Positions 27,957 through 40,515 of a stretch of 64,000 nucleotides of DNA are shown piece by piece. The notes beneath the pieces were generated by a model. That model was given only the letters and a program-made list of their open reading frames with translations, made no database searches and had not been told where the DNA came from. Origin of the DNA: Azolla caroliniana (taxonomy: Eukaryota; Polypodiophyta); assembly GCA_043228905.1 (NCBI GenBank), contig JBHGNT010000014.1, positions 558,001-622,000 of the forward strand. The letters run 5' to 3'. Both the position numbers and the translations under genes were made by a program. Position 1 is the stretch's first letter. Every line of letters starts with the position of its first letter.

Positions 27957-30900
27957 AGTTGGATGCTAAACTTGGTCAAAGTGGCTATGATGAGTAGAGG
28001 GACAGAGCTAACTAGTCTTCCCAAATTTCACCTAGTCGAGTTGAGCATAGTTAACTATCGATTTGATTCTGAATGTCGATTTCAAGATGTCGATCACAAA
28101 TTAGGTGCCATTTTTCTACGCCAATCTTGTTTTGAATGACTACGACGATGAGAGGGACAAAGCCAATTGGTCCTCCCAGATGTTGTCCAACCGAATAAAG
28201 CACAAATAGGGGTTGTTCCCTAGAGCCCAATTTGCTACGAGTGGTTGCAATGAGTGTGTGAATAGTGTCGAATGACCTATTCGATTGTTGTTGAACGTGA
28301 TGAAGCACGATTGAGGCAAAACTTGTGAGCGGGTGCAATCACAAGAGTAAAGTACAACCGACTAGCTTACTTAAAGGCGCAAATGGTGTGATGGCAAGAA
28401 GACAAGACACATGTCAGGTTGTCGAGGAAAGGAAATTAATTGATTAAAAAACACATACAATATTTGTTGCCAAATTTGATTGTTTTTGGCAAACTTAAAC
28501 TTAGCTCTTACTCTTTTGGAATATAGGCACTTATGATAAACCAATTCAACTTTTCTTATTCTCTTTTTTACTTTATTTGGTTTTTCGTTTTATATTAGTA
28601 TTTGTATCTTATACAACTTTTTACCAAAATAAATTGTTTGGTACAGAGTGTTTCACTCTCGAACCAAACCAAACCATTGCCAATTGAAACTTTCAAATAA
28701 ACCACCTCAACAAACCTCTTTCTCTTCTTTTCTTTTCTTTCATCTAGTTTTTGTATTGTTTTGTGCATGCTATACACCATTTACACATACTTGAGTGGTC
28801 TCCTTGATGGCACCTCTTCTTCACCCTTGCAAGCTCCTTTATTCACTTTCTAATCCATGCCATCACCCACCATGGGAGAGGGGCTTTTATAAGGGGACAA
28901 ACCACCCTTGCCACCATCCTAGGCGTTTGTTCACCACCTAACGCATCTATGGTTTTGTTTTTTGAATCTCAATTAGAAATTACATCTTTTGAAAAATTAC
29001 AAAATCGACCTTACTTTATCTCGACCTCCCCATTCTGACATAATTATATTTTTATCCTTAACAATCTTGAACCTAACATTATCATTCCAGGTGTTGTATC
29101 TTGAGCTTCTTGTGTCTGATTCACAAACTGTAGAATTTATGTGCTCCTTGTCTCAAGCACTAATATAGCTTTTAAGGCTTCACGACATTGCCTCTTTTAT
29201 AGCAATGAGTTCTCTTCACCCTTCTAAAGGTTTCAAGAAGCTTTCTCCCCAATAGAATTAGTGGGTGCTTTTTTATTTTTCACTTGTATGCACTACTTTC
29301 CCCTCTTGGTGCCTGATGATAGCAAAAAGCTTTGACAAGCTCTTGGCAATTGAGCTAGGACTTTATTATTATTTTTAAATGCAACTTGTTATTTGTCCTT
29401 CATACTACACTCTCAATCTAACATTCAATCTTTTTAATATTCTTATTTTAACTTAATCCTCCTATGCATTTCCCACATCACGAAAACGTTGTAGTCTCAA
29501 ACTATCTCTTGAACTATAAGGTTGAAAAATGAAGATAGATGAAATTTTTGGAACATCTATAATTGGTGTATACATATTGAACGCTCGTTTACCTATACTA
29601 GTATATTTCATAAGTTGCCATCAAAAGCAATTGTCAATGTAGATAAGTTTTTAAAAAGTCCTAGATTATGAGTCTCTTCTCAAATATATTTTAGGTTGTT
29701 TTGGGATTTCGAGGTTAACATCGCTACACATTTTGTGTTTGCATGGTAAAGAGGGAAGAGGAAAATAACTCGTATCTCCTTATTGATATTCTCCTTGTAA
29801 CTATAATCCATAATGCTTCAAATGTAGGCTAGACTTCATGTTTTTACCTAAGATACTTTAAAATACAACATTCTTTAAGGATTCTTCACACATATATGAA
29901 AAAACATGGAGGCATTTTTAAAATAAAAAAAACTGATGGGTATATCATTGTTTTCCTAGAAAAAATAAGTGGACAAAATTTCTTTCATCAATGATATTAA
30001 TGTGGGATTTGATAAGGTCATGTGATGTCACACACATATTTCTTTGAAGAAAGCTAGTAGCTTAATATTGTTGCCATTAAAATAAGAAATCAGGTCAATT
30101 GATCCATTAGGAATCATGTTTGCATTTAAGAATTTGTGACATCTTGTAATGTGTTAAACTAAAACAATTATGGAAACATGAACTTGCCAATTGGAACTAT
30201 TTAGTGAATTCAATGGATTGCTAGTATTTTTGTATAACTTCCTATTATTTCAAACATGACAAGGAGACTCATCTAGCCATTAAAGAAACATTTTTGGATT
30301 AGTGGCTTTAGACTCTACAAACACGGACAATCAATTCTTGGTTTCCTACTTTCGCAACTGTAACATTTTGGAGTCTCGGTTGTCAAAAGGCCTCAAACCA
30401 CTTCTTTATATCCACATCCCTAATTCAGTACTCTCCTTTTAGCTTTCCATTTTTCACTTAAATGTTATTGTTGGCTAACCTACTTTTGGTAACAATATTC
30501 AAGAAATTGCTTTTAAAATCCTCATAGTCAACATTATGAAGAGCATGTCACTGTTTCCATGAAAAGACTTTCCAAGCCATAATGTACTTGTGTGACCACC
30601 TATACTTTTAATGAAAAGGGTTATTGCTTAAATATTTAGATGTCTAAGAACAATATTATTGAAAACAAAATATTCCAATAACTTTGCATATAACGTATAG
30701 ATCATAATATGATTGCTCCATTGGATGCCAATAGAATAATAATATGAGAATTAGTCTCCTAGATCAATCAAACAAATTAATGTTTATGTAATTGATCACA
30801 ATATTATTGGGGGCTTCTACATACTTCACAAGCCTTTCCTATGTTCCTATTTTATTAGAACAATATTATAAGGATATGATATCAAGGATCCAAACTTTCA

Positions 30901-32599
30901 AAGTATGTTTGTGGACAATAAGGATGCATGAGCTTTCATAATCTCTTTTGCTAATGTACATATCTTGCAAAATATGCCTATAGAAAGTTCATATACACCA
31001 CCATATTAATGTCTCTACAGTTCTCACTCAAAAACAATGGCTATTTGTAATGCCATTAAACTACTGACCATGTTCAATAAGATGAAAATCAAAATGCTTG
31101 CACTAAAAATGGTCATGGTTTGAGATTGAAAGCACATTATCTAGTTATTGTAATTTGGTTTTGCAAGTCAATGTATAGTTTTTGGAAATTTAGAATTGTA
31201 GACGAAACGAAGAAGGCGTCTAGGTTCAATGGTGCCCTCAAAACCTCTAGTCAAATGCAACAAATGTTACATCATTGACATTTTGTGATGTTTTACTATA
31301 TATTAATTTTTTCTTCCTAAATACATATATGTATTGTATTATTAAAATATTCTTATGTTATTAGCATGTTGTATTTCCCCAACATTTGATACAAAAAACT
31401 TGACTTTAAAAGTATGTTCTTTGATGCTTACACGGAAATCCATGCATGCGTGTGAAATGTTGAGTGGGACCATCGAGGTCATAAACAAGGGAAGACGAGG
31501 TTGGTAGGTTTCCTCTAGAGTTTGTTGGCATTGAATGTCTGTGGAGTTGCATATGCATGTAACTAAAATCTTGTTTATTTGATGTGTGCAAAGTCAAGAA
31601 GATGCAGAAATTTATAAGTCCAGTTTTTGTGTTTTCATGAGTATTTGTTGTTAGTTTTGAATCTATAAGTACATGTGTTATTTAAATGCCTATTTGTGCA
31701 TGTGCCTTATGTGTGAATGTGTGCATGAGATAACCCTGGCAATTCGACGCACTGATCATGAACTCTGTGACAACATGATCTAAACATAGGCTATTAGCTA
31801 TATTTAGCAAAATTCCCATTGATCAACTCCAACTCACCCAATCATCTTTATCCAATCTTTTATTTTATTTTCTAGTTGTTATGAACACATAAAAAATCGA
31901 AAGGCATAATAGAGATTTGAACTAACCTCTTCTATTAACATACATCATAATATTTTGGTAATTTTCTATAGATTACCTAGAATATATATACATACTATTA
32001 TGAAATGTCGCCACCTCGCACAATCTAACTAATCACCAAGTGGTATGCTTTCATGAATGGCAAGTGGCGATCATGCATCCCAACAAGGTGGCGAGTAAGC
32101 ATATGTCCAAATCATGCTATATAAACAGGTGTTTTAGTATTGGTGAACCATTCAAGCCAATTCCATGCCAATCTTTAGCCTATTCGTGTATATCTTGTTC
32201 TTCTTGTTAATACATAATCAATCTCCTCATATTTCACTCTTCTCATTCTTTTCTTCAATTTTACCTTGTACTTGGCTATGGTCCTAATAGTTTGCACCGA
32301 AATAAACCCAACTTCTTTTTCTTTCTTTTTTTCCAAGATTGAACTTCTCACCCAATCTTTTCATAACCATGGCACCAATAAGTGAACAATAATATATACC
32401 TATTCTGGATTATCTAAACGCTTAACAACCAAGTTCATGGTCCTAGAGCAAGGGAGTTAAAGGCTTCTCTTGGAGTTACAACAAGTGAATACTTAGAAAG
32501 TTTAACAATATGAGGAATTAACTTAAAGGGATCATAAACTTTAAGCATTATTAGTAACTTGCGACAACAAGCTTTAGGAGCACCAAGTTTGCCAAAGGA
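27957..32599. other. AT-rich DNA without recognisable genes
   Basis: I see no convincing coding region, RNA gene or intact element over 4.6 kb. The only structure noted is a weak duplication near 27983 and 28139 (AGAGGGACA-containing blocks) and scattered A/T runs. It is probably very old transposon debris or true intergenic DNA. Confidence 0.6.
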
Positions 32600-33700
32600 A
32601 CCAAAGTTAAGCCGCCAACAAAGTTTGATGGTACTCGGTCACAATTTCTAGGATTCCTAAGCTAGGTATATCTAGTATGATAAATACATCCAATCTAATA
32701 TCCAATTGATGTGGCACGATTAGGGTTGGTTGAGATTATATTGATTTGTAAAGTGCTAGATTGCTTTGCACTATTACTTGAGGAAAGATCCCCTGTATTA
32801 GATTATTTTGATGAGTTTATTAAGGAATTTCAAGCTTGTTTTGAATATAAATATTGTTTGAGAACCTTTATCAATCATATTTGAATGTTACAACAAGGAA
32901 ATCGCCTAGCCTAAATATTTGTTGATTTCCGACTTCTTGCACGTGACATCCTTTGGAACAAAGAGGCATTCATAGAATAATTTCAACAAGGGTTTCGTAA
33001 TGATGTGAAGGATCTACTTCTGGTACACTAATCTTTTTTGTTAAGAAGAAAGATAGATCACTTCGCCTGGTCATAGACTATCAAGGCTTAAACAAAATCA
33101 CTATTTACGACAAGTATCCCTTGCCTCTAATATCAAATCTTTTGGAACACTTGAGTTGAGCCAAATGTTTTACGATTATTGACCTTCATGGCACTTATAT
33201 TAATCTACTTTAGTTTTGCAACTATTACAATAATAAGGTCTCTATGCAAACTTCGTCAATGCAATTTTGATTGCAACCAAGTAGAATTCCTAGGATACAT
33301 AGTTTCATTGAAAAGAAAATCTATGAATCTAGCAAAGGTACAAATTATTCTAGACTGACTTAAACCACGATCAATGCATAATGTTCAATGTTTATTGGGG
33401 TTTAGAATTTTTATTGTAAATTCATCAACTAGAATTACTCAATGATGGTTTTGTCTCTTACAGAATTGACATAGAAGAACTAAACATTTACATGGAAGTC
33501 AGTTATAGTCAAAGCATTTGAAAGCTTAAAATGTGTATTCATGTCTATCTCTATTTTGATTCACGATTAACATAGAAGAACCAAATATTTACATGGAATT
33601 CAGTTGCAGTTGAAGCATTTGAAAGCTTAAAATGGGTATTCATGTCTATCTCTATTTTGATTCATGCAAACCTTTCTCCTTTTTGCTCATGGCTCTATTT
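32600..33700 (+). pseudogene. Eroded Ty3/gypsy chromovirus fragment M
   Basis: Reading through many stops: PTKFDGTRSQFLGFL, then ALLLEERSPVLDYFDEFIKEF and ILWNKEAFIE...[11 protein letters not shown] give a gag of the Tf1/sushi type. From 33030 comes the RT segment [21 protein letters not shown] with [15 protein letters not shown]. Near 33265 comes NFDCNQVEFLGYIVS, and near 33580 FTWNSVAVEAFESLKWVFMS of the RNase H junction. The protease and much of the RT palm are deleted. A 105-bp tandem duplication (33462-33567 and 33568-33670) repeats the last block. RT wording is close to element J. Confidence 0.75.
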
Positions 33701-34165
33701 ATTTAATTTTCAAAAAAGAAGCTACCTTCCGATTAGTTAGGAGAGATCATTACAGAAAGACTATACAAAGTGGCTTATACATAAATCGAGGAATCGCCCT
33801 CCAACCGAGTTCAAGAATATGAGACTACCTACATATCCTTTCAAATTGACTACTTAATGTAAGTAGGTACCTATAGCTATAAACTAGTGCCCTTCCTCAC
33901 CAACTAGTACGAGCCGGATCTTGTGACCTACAACAAAGGAAGAGTGGGAGGTGAGTAGGAAACAACCAGCGTGGGGGTTGGTGGTTCCACATCGGGCCGT
34001 TCCTCCTTGCGTCACCATTGGCGTGTTCCGTCATTTCTACTAGAAACGCAAACCACTCTGTCCCATACCCTTCGCTGGGGGTGGTCAGATGGATCGACAC
34101 CCTTCTTTGTCTCTCCTTTTTTGTTTTTTTATATCCTTATCTCATGCATACATTAGGATCTAGCT
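33701..34165. other. Unassigned spacer
   Basis: No gene recognised. An open stretch on each strand is short and unlike any family I know. Confidence 0.5.
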
Positions 34166-34627
34166 CTAAAAATAAACTTGCACCATTTCATCCTCCTCAA
34201 TAGTTACGTTGATGGAGGTGAGGGAGTCACAGATCTCCTTGATACAGGCTATGTAATCGGCCACAGACAGATCTTTCTGTCGGACATTACTGAGATCTTG
34301 CTTGAGTTGCAGCTTCATGGCCGTTGTGCTAGCGGCGAAAACTTGTTTGAGGTTCGCCCACACATCCTTTGGCATCTTGGCATCCCAGATGTAGCTCAGT
34401 AGCTGGTCTCCGACACTGGATGCAAAGCAGTACATTACTCTACTTGCCGCCTGATCCCAGGCTAGAAAGTGTTTGTGCGTCGAATCCGGTGCTGCTTCAT
34501 TTGCTCCTTCCACGTAACTCCAGTATCCATGACCAAATAGATATTTGTGCATCTTGTATGCCCAAGATGCATAGTTGCTCATGTCAAGCTTTTTTATGGA
34601 AAGCGAGTTGCCCATACCTCTGTCCAT
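34166..34627 (-). pseudogene. Copia gag fragment (element L)
   Basis: Starts MDRGMGNSLSIKKLDMSNY, as in copia C, and is open through the gag domain to EEDEMVQVYF, where the element is broken off. Frame and wording (LRHGYWSYVEGAN-like, STTAMKLQLKQDLSNVRQKD) are intact, so this is a well-preserved stub. The primer site and an LTR lie immediately upstream on the minus strand, but the rest of gag-pol is gone. Confidence 0.87.
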
Positions 34628-34713
34628 GTTCCTGTCTTTTCTTTTCTGAATGATGAAAAACCTTGTCTTTTTCTTGTTCGCTTTGTCGGGCATTAAGGAT
34701 TCTCAACCCTCGC

Positions 34714-34725
34714 GCTCTGATACCA
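34714..34725 (-). other. Primer-binding site of copia L
   Basis: TGGTATCAGAGC on the minus strand, directly beside the LTR. Confidence 0.9.
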
Positions 34726-35239
34726 TGTAACCGAATATGTGTGCGGAAGCATATGTGATAAATACAGAACAGAGTACACGGTCGTTTATTGTTAGAACCA
34801 AGAGAAAAGATAGAGTGATAGAAGAAAGAGATAAAGAGATCCAAGAAGAGAGGAATGAAATGATAAAAGAAAAATGAATGTATTAGATAGAATGAGAATG
34901 GATACAAGATAGGTGATGAGAGCTTAAGACTGGTGTTGATTCGAATTGGTTTGAGAAGAATTGTATGTCTATATTTATAGGTTCCTATAAAATAGCCTAG
35001 AGATTTCTATAATGTTCTAGAATGTTCTAGACCTAGAATATTCTAAGATGTTCTAGGATATTCTAGAATTTTCTAGAGTATTTTCAATAATCAGTGTATT
35101 ACAAGAAGTAGCTTTTATCATCTCATATGATCATAGGCTATCTTAATGGTTATGTTCTTGATTATGTATTACAAGGTCGTGGGTTCAAGCCCTGGTAAAG
35201 CCATGATGTTATGATGTTGATGTGTTCATGACACTATCT
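34726..35239 (-). repeat. LTR of copia L
   Basis: The minus strand ends CGGTTACA at the primer site. The outer boundary is uncertain. TGTCATGAACAC at 35239 is preceded by a polypurine-like CGAAGAGGAGATAG, whereas TGTAATACAC at 35103 would give inverted ends TGTAA/TTACA. Contains many TTCTAGAA-type words, a TATA (CTATTTTATAGG) and a tRNA-like segment with GGTTCAAGCCC. A related LTR occurs on the plus strand at 59825. Confidence 0.65.
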
Positions 35240-35345
35240 CCTCTTCGAGAACGACGAGTGGAAGGCGTCATTAACAATGTAGGGCTTGGTTTGTGGTTCA
35301 AGCCTAGGTGAAACCATGATGTTTATGTATTCATGATAGTTATTC
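35240..35345 (-). repeat. Chromovirus 3'-end fragment and duplicated LTR start
   Basis: The block GAGTGGAAGGCGTC with TTAACAATGTAGGGC recurs at 55040, at the 3' end of chromovirus J. The next 50 bp repeat the beginning of the neighbouring LTR in diverged form. Confidence 0.5.
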
Positions 35346-35382
35346 GGCCACACGATAGTCATCGAACCCATCCGGTTGCCGA

Positions 35383-36114
35383 ATGCGAGTCATCGGAGGA
35401 GCTTCGGTTGTCAAAGTGGGAGTTTATGGAATGGGTCGGAAGACCCAGAAAGGGGAGGAACACGTGGGTGCTCCTCTAGGAGTTCGAGAAACGGTTTTTG
35501 CTTGGCTCTCGGCATTGGACAGGACCGTGCTCGACACAAGCCGTGTCCTGCTGTTCATCAAGTCTGTGGACGTGCAGGATCGGGAGAAGGTGGGTACCCT
35601 ATTGGAGATGGACGATGGCCTCACGACTGATTGGACCATGGTAAAAAGGGTCTGCAGCCGTTTCGACAAACGGTGTGAATGGAGTGAGGAGGGTTCGTCG
35701 ACAGCAAAACCGGTGGCGGCGAGGAAGTTTGAGGAGCCACTACCGGCACAAAAGGAAGAGACTCGAAGTTGGATCGAGTTAGGGACGGTTTTGACTGACG
35801 CGGTCAAGGGTCCATCCGGGGCCATGGCCCTTGAAGAACTGACTAAGATGGTATGCGACCTCCAGATCGTGCAAGCCCAGAGGGATAGTGGGGGACAGTC
35901 GCATGACTGGAGGCCTCCGATCGACCAAGGATGCATGTGGTGCAATGCAATCGGCCACATCTGGAGAGAGTGCACGGATTTTTCTGAGGCGCTCAGGAGT
36001 AACGTGGTGTACCTATGGAACGGGTGGGTGCACGCATGCGAGACCCAGAAACCCTTGGAATTGAATATCGGTCGGGGCGGGATGAAACGGTTAATGGAAG
36101 AACCCGTAACATGA
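35383..36114 (+). pseudogene. Gypsy I gag, first copy
   Basis: 5'-truncated gag of a Ty3/gypsy element. It has VRETVFAWLSALDRTVLDTS, LFIKSVDVQDREKVGTLLEM and DWTMVKRVCSRFDKR, matching H gag (MFLQAVDIRDRKDLGVLL). A CX2CX4HX4C knuckle reads CMWCNAIGHIWREC near residue 190. The first 25 residues are not gag-like. The gag is tandemly duplicated; the second copy follows at 36215. Confidence 0.8.
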
Positions 36115-36214
36115 CACGTCGAGGCCGTCCATTACTCAGTTTCGACTGGCATCCGGTTCGGAGGTGATGGAGGCCAGAAGGCAAAGGATTATGGGTTCAG
36201 GCCGTCGGTGCTCG
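35475..36214 (+). repeat. 740-bp tandem duplication in gypsy I gag, unit 1
   Basis: The second unit starts at 36215 and is split by copia K: 36215-36589, then 40516-40879. The units are roughly 90 percent alike by eye. The second has acquired more stops. Confidence 0.9.
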
Positions 36215-36589
36215 TCTAGGAGTTCAAGAAACGGTTTTGCTCGGCTCTCAACGTTGGACAAGACCGTGCTCGACACGAGCCGTGACCTACTGTTCATCAA
36301 GTCCGTGGATGCGTAGGATTGGGAGAAGGTGGGTCCCCTATTGGAGACGGATGATGGGCTCACGAACGATTGGGCCATGGTAAAAAGGGTCTGAAGCCGT
36401 TTCGACAAACGGTGTGCGTGGAGCGATGAGGGTTCGTCAACAACAGAACCGGTGGCGGCGAGGAAGTTTGAGGAGCCGCTGCTAGCACGAAAGGAAGAGA
36501 GTCGAAGTTGGATCGAGTTAGGGACGGTTCCTACCGACGCGGTCAAGGGTCCATCCGGGGGCGTGGCCCTTGAAGAACTAATTAAGATG
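36215..36589 (+). pseudogene. Gypsy I gag, second copy, left part
   Basis: Repeats the first gag copy with several stops (for example TAG after VDA, TGA after KRV). Ends at the copia K insertion. Confidence 0.85.
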
Positions 36590-36594
36590 GTACA

Positions 36595-36689
36595 TGTTAA
36601 TAATTAGGTAAGTAATTAAGTATGGGTTAATTAGTGCCTAATTATGTGATTAAGTTAAGTGTGGAAGATTATGTGATATGTGTGTGAGA

Positions 36690-36735
<46 letters not shown>

Positions 36736-37060
36736 CACTTATGAAGAACACAAGATGGGGGATGAGTAAGTATATTAAATTAGCATTATCATCATCATCA
36801 TCAAATACAAAAATACCATCAATGAGGTATATATAGATCTCATGTGCAAGGGTGCACATGTGTGAGGAGAATATAGGTACAACCGTGTAAATCCTATATT
36901 AAATGACCTTGGGAGTGGAGGATCTAGAATATCCTACTTAAGTACAATGTCCTATTTAAGTCGTTATAGTCAACACTTCTAACTAGATTCTATCTAGGTA
37001 ACTAAGAAGTTACATGGTTGACGAACTAACTAAACTAAGTTGAGCTTGATCTCTCAACAC
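36595..37060 (-). repeat. 3' LTR of copia K
   Basis: 466 bp, on the minus strand TGTTGAGAGATCAAGC to TAATTATTAACA. Includes a GA microsatellite (36692-36732) longer than that in the 5' LTR. Confidence 0.92.
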
Positions 37061-38617
37061 GCCCCCTCAAGCTCAAGTGTGAGGCGTCCGACATCCGCTT
37101 TGGCTTTTGTCGGCTTCGTGTGCTTCCGTCTGGCCTTCGGCTTTCTTCATCGTGACAATCTCGGTTCCTCCCCCTCAAGCCGGTGACGAAGGCTTGTAGT
37201 GTGTGGATGAAGGTCAACTACTTCCACCCATCATGGGTTACGAGCCGCTTCGGTGGAGCTCTTGGGCTCTTGTTCGGCCGCTACCTTCATCGCGAAGGCA
37301 TAATGATGGGTCATGTACTCATTGTAGCCGTGCTGAGTGATGGGGTTCTTAGCTCTAGTGAGCGTCGAAGTTTTTCGCTCGCCGATGTGAGCGTCTTCTT
37401 TACTCCGGGTGTCCGCATGATGGGTACACCGAACTCACTGTCTAGTGAGGGAGCTGATCCATCCGAATCATTGTCGTCAGGGTGGTCGACTTCGTATTCG
37501 GGCATCTTACTTTTGCCTTTCTCCAAATTCGTACTTGGCAGCAATGTGCTTGGGTCGCGTGGGGGCTCTTGTGGCCCACTATGCTTTGCCGTAATCGGAC
37601 TTTCTTTGAACATGTGTTCGAAGGATCTCCATCTTCTACCTCTTGTTCGGTGGATTCTGGGTCGAGCGGAGTCAGAGTCGAAGTTGTCTCTGGTGCGTAC
37701 CAGGATGCGGACTCGTCGAAGACTACGTCTCAACTTACCCAAACCGCTCGGGTAGAAGGGTTGTAGCACTTGTATGCTTTCTTTTCGGACGAGTATCCTA
37801 TTAGGATACATTCCTCCGACTTCACATCAGGCATCTGTCATTGTTCGTTCAGGATGCGTACATTCGCAATGCCTCCGAACACCTTGAGGTGTGACATAAT
37901 TGACTTCCTTCTGACGAGGAGCTCGTATGGAGTTAGCTCATGCACTCCATTAGTGGTGCATCGATTCATGAGATAGACGGCCGTGGATGCCGCTTCGGCC
38001 CAATAGAAATTCGGCATGTGCTTCTCATGCATCATGGCGCATGCTACCTCACGTATTTGCCGATTCTTCCTTTCGGCTACTCCATTTTGTTGGGGGGTGT
38101 GTGGGCATAAGAATTCTCTCTGAATGCCTTCACTTTGGAGATAGGAGGTGAATTCATCGGAGAAGTACTCCTTGCCTCCATTCGATCGTAGGCATCAAAT
38201 GTGCCAACCGGTTTCTTTTTCGACTTGGCCCTTGAGTTCTTGGAAGTGGGAGAACACTTCACTCTTCTTCTTCATCGGGTAGATCCACGAGTAGCGCGAG
38301 TAGTCATCGATTAAGGTTACGTAGTATCGGTATCAGCCAATCGTCACCGTTTGAGCCGGTCCCCATACATCTAAGTGTACAATGTCGAGGAGGCCTTTGC
38401 TTGCGGAGCTCTCCTTCGGGAATGGGAGTCGATGTTGTTTGCCGAGTTGACACACTTCGCATACTAGGTCGACTTGTTTCGACTCGAATGTCGGAAGTCC
38501 GATGACGAGTCCCTTGGTTTGCATCGCTCGTAGCCGTTGGAGGTTTATGTGGCCGATTCTCTTGTGCCACAACTCGATGCTTGCTGATTTCACATCGTTC
38601 AAATCAAGGATGAACAC
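37061..38617 (-). pseudogene. Copia K integrase and remnant 3' coding end
   Basis: From the right: MFILDLNDVKSASIELWHKR, CEVCQLGKQHRLPFP, LDIVHLDVWGPA, a core with several stops, HEKHMPNFYWAEAA and YELLVRRKSIMSHLKVFGG. Next come an acidic linker (PPRDPSTLLPS, DHPDDNDSDGS) and the first RT residues (YNEYMTHHYAF, EQEPKS). RT and RNase H are missing. The frame joins an RHRLEGEE remnant (inner polypurine-like tract near 37170), a Lys-rich tail and LTLELEGAC at the LTR. Confidence 0.82.
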
Positions 38618-39306
38618 TCGGCCATCTCTCCGCCGCTTAGCTATGAGTCAGCCATCTTTCTCAATAAAACAACCTTCATTGTTCACCGAGATTTGGCTGA
38701 CCGAGACCAAATGCTTTGTTATTATGGGCACGTGCAAGACATTCTTGATGCAACTTTGCTCGCATTCATTCCCGAATGGGACATTGCCAATGTGCCAAAT
38801 GGGGTGGTGGTGTCATCTCCCGTCTCTATGAAGCCGGGTCAATCTGGCGTTCGTAAATCACGAAACCACTCTTCGTGAGATGTCATGTGATGTGAGGTGC
38901 CGGAATTGACGAACCACACGTCTTCCGAGTTGGAGGCGCTTGCGAAGTTAGAGGCCGACATAGAGTTCGCTCTATGCTTCATTACGAACATTCCGCCACG
39001 GTCGCCGTAGTCGGAATTTGGGGCGTAATTTGTGAACATTCCGCTACAATTGTCATAGTTGGAGTTTGATGTGTAGTTTGTTAGTTGTCGACTTGTTGAC
39101 GCCAACTCATTTCTCTTTTTCCAACACTCCAACTCGTAGTGACCGATTTTGCCACAATAATTGCAAGTTGTGGGCCTCGTTTGCCGACCATGTTTGGCAT
39201 GGAAGCTCCCCCTTCTTCCGAAGGTTCCTCGATGGCTTCCGTGAAGGTTTGAGTTCCCTTTGTGTGATGGGCCGAATTGGCCTTTTCTACCGCCGTGACC
39301 TCCTCC
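38618..39306 (-). pseudogene. Copia K protease and zinc knuckle
   Basis: The minus strand gives CNYCGKIGHYELECWKK, an intact CX2CX4HX4C, then Ser/Asn/Tyr-rich sequence and EDVWFVNSGTSHHMTSHEEW. The catalytic Asp of the protease is Asn (NSG instead of DSG). Several stops follow. Confidence 0.82.
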
Positions 39307-39927
39307 TCAGCCACCGTCCGAATTCAAGAAGAACATTTGTCCTTCCGACGTCTTGCTTTTGGTTCGGACGTGGTTCTTTTCAACCAATAGAATTGATTGG
39401 AGGTCGAAGAATGAAGGAGGGTTTTCACTCGCCAAGATTGTCGTATGTAGTGGATCAAATCGTTGTGCGAGGCCGCCCATGCATACTTGAACCATCTCGT
39501 CTTTGTCGACGTTTATTTTGATGGAGCCAAGCGAGGCATTGTAGTCCGACACGGACTACAACAAGGACATGTCTTTTTGCTGAATGTTGTTCAACTCTTG
39601 TCGGAGTTGAAGCTTTCGGGCGGTCGTGTTGGCGGCGAACATTTTCTTTAAGTTCGCCCACGCTTCTTTAGGCGTCTTGGCGTCTCGAATGTGGCTAAGA
39701 ATGTGGTCGTGGACACATGTATCCAACCAATACATGACTCGACTTGCCGCTTGCTCCCATGTTGCGTAGTCGGCGTTCATTGAGTTGGGTCGATTTTCTT
39801 GAGCGTCGTTGATGTAGCTCCAATACCCTTGGCCGACGAGGTATCAGGTCATCTTGTACTCCCAAGATGAATAATTGCTCCGGTCTAGCTTTTCACTAGG
39901 GAGCGAGCTACCCATTTGTGTGTTCAT
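39307..39927 (-). pseudogene. Copia K gag
   Basis: Starts near MGSSLPSEKLDRSNYSSWEY. A TGA stands in the KMT-YLVGQGYW stretch. The gag domain then reads TWEQAASRVMYWLDTCVHDH, RKLQLRQELNNIQQKDMS, a second stop, and DKDEMVQVCMGGLAQRFDPL. The family resemblance is to copia C. Confidence 0.85.
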
Positions 39928-40040
39928 ATTGATTGTGTCTTCTCTTCTTTTGCTTTTCTTCCTTCAATCACGTACACGTGCTACGTAGAAGTACTATGGT
40001 AGCCGATAGACGGATTTTGTCGTCGGCGTCTCAAACACAC

Positions 40041-40052
40041 ACTCTGATACCA
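40041..40052 (-). other. Primer-binding site of copia K
   Basis: TGGTATCAGAGT on the minus strand beside the LTR. Confidence 0.9.
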
Positions 40053-40157
40053 TGTTAATAATTAGGTAATTGATTAATTATGGGTTAATTAGTGCCTAAT
40101 TATGTGATTAAGTTAAGTGCGGAAGATTATGTGATATGTGTGTGTATGTGTGTGAGA

Positions 40158-40191
<34 letters not shown>

Positions 40192-40515
40192 CACTTATGA
40201 AGAACACAAGATGGGGGATGAGTAAGTATATTAAATTAGCATAAACATCATCATCATCAAATACAAAAATACCATCAATGAGGTATATATAGATCTCATG
40301 TGCAAGGGTGCACATGTGTGAGGAGAATATAGGTACAACCGTGTAAGTCTTATATTAAATGACCTTGGGAGTGGAGGATATAGAATATCCTACTTAAGTA
40401 CAAGGTCCTATTTAAATTGTTATAGTCAACGCTTCTAACTAGATTCTATCTAGGTAACTACGAAGTTACATGGTTGACTAACGAACTAGACTATGTTGAG
40501 CTTGATCTCTCAACA
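40053..40515 (-). repeat. 5' LTR of copia K
   Basis: 463 bp. Pairs with 36595-37060 with a few substitutions and a shorter GA run. Confidence 0.92.

Larger units (their letters stand above)
36595..40515 (-). mobile_element. Copia K, RT-less copia element
   Basis: A minus-strand copia with both LTRs (36595-37060 and 40053-40515) and an initiator-Met primer site. Gag, protease and integrase are present, but RT and RNase H are deleted. Flanked by GTACA and GTATG; the first gag copy shows the uninterrupted site was GTATG, so the left duplication has two changes. Inserted in the second gag copy of gypsy I. Confidence 0.92.

Noticed and set aside
27957-32599. Host gene in the AT-rich stretch
   Set aside because: All frames are short and without domain wording, splice-consistent exons or codon bias that I could see.
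35110-35200. Functional tRNA gene
   Set aside because: Box B-like sequence only; no complete cloverleaf can be drawn and it lies inside an LTR.
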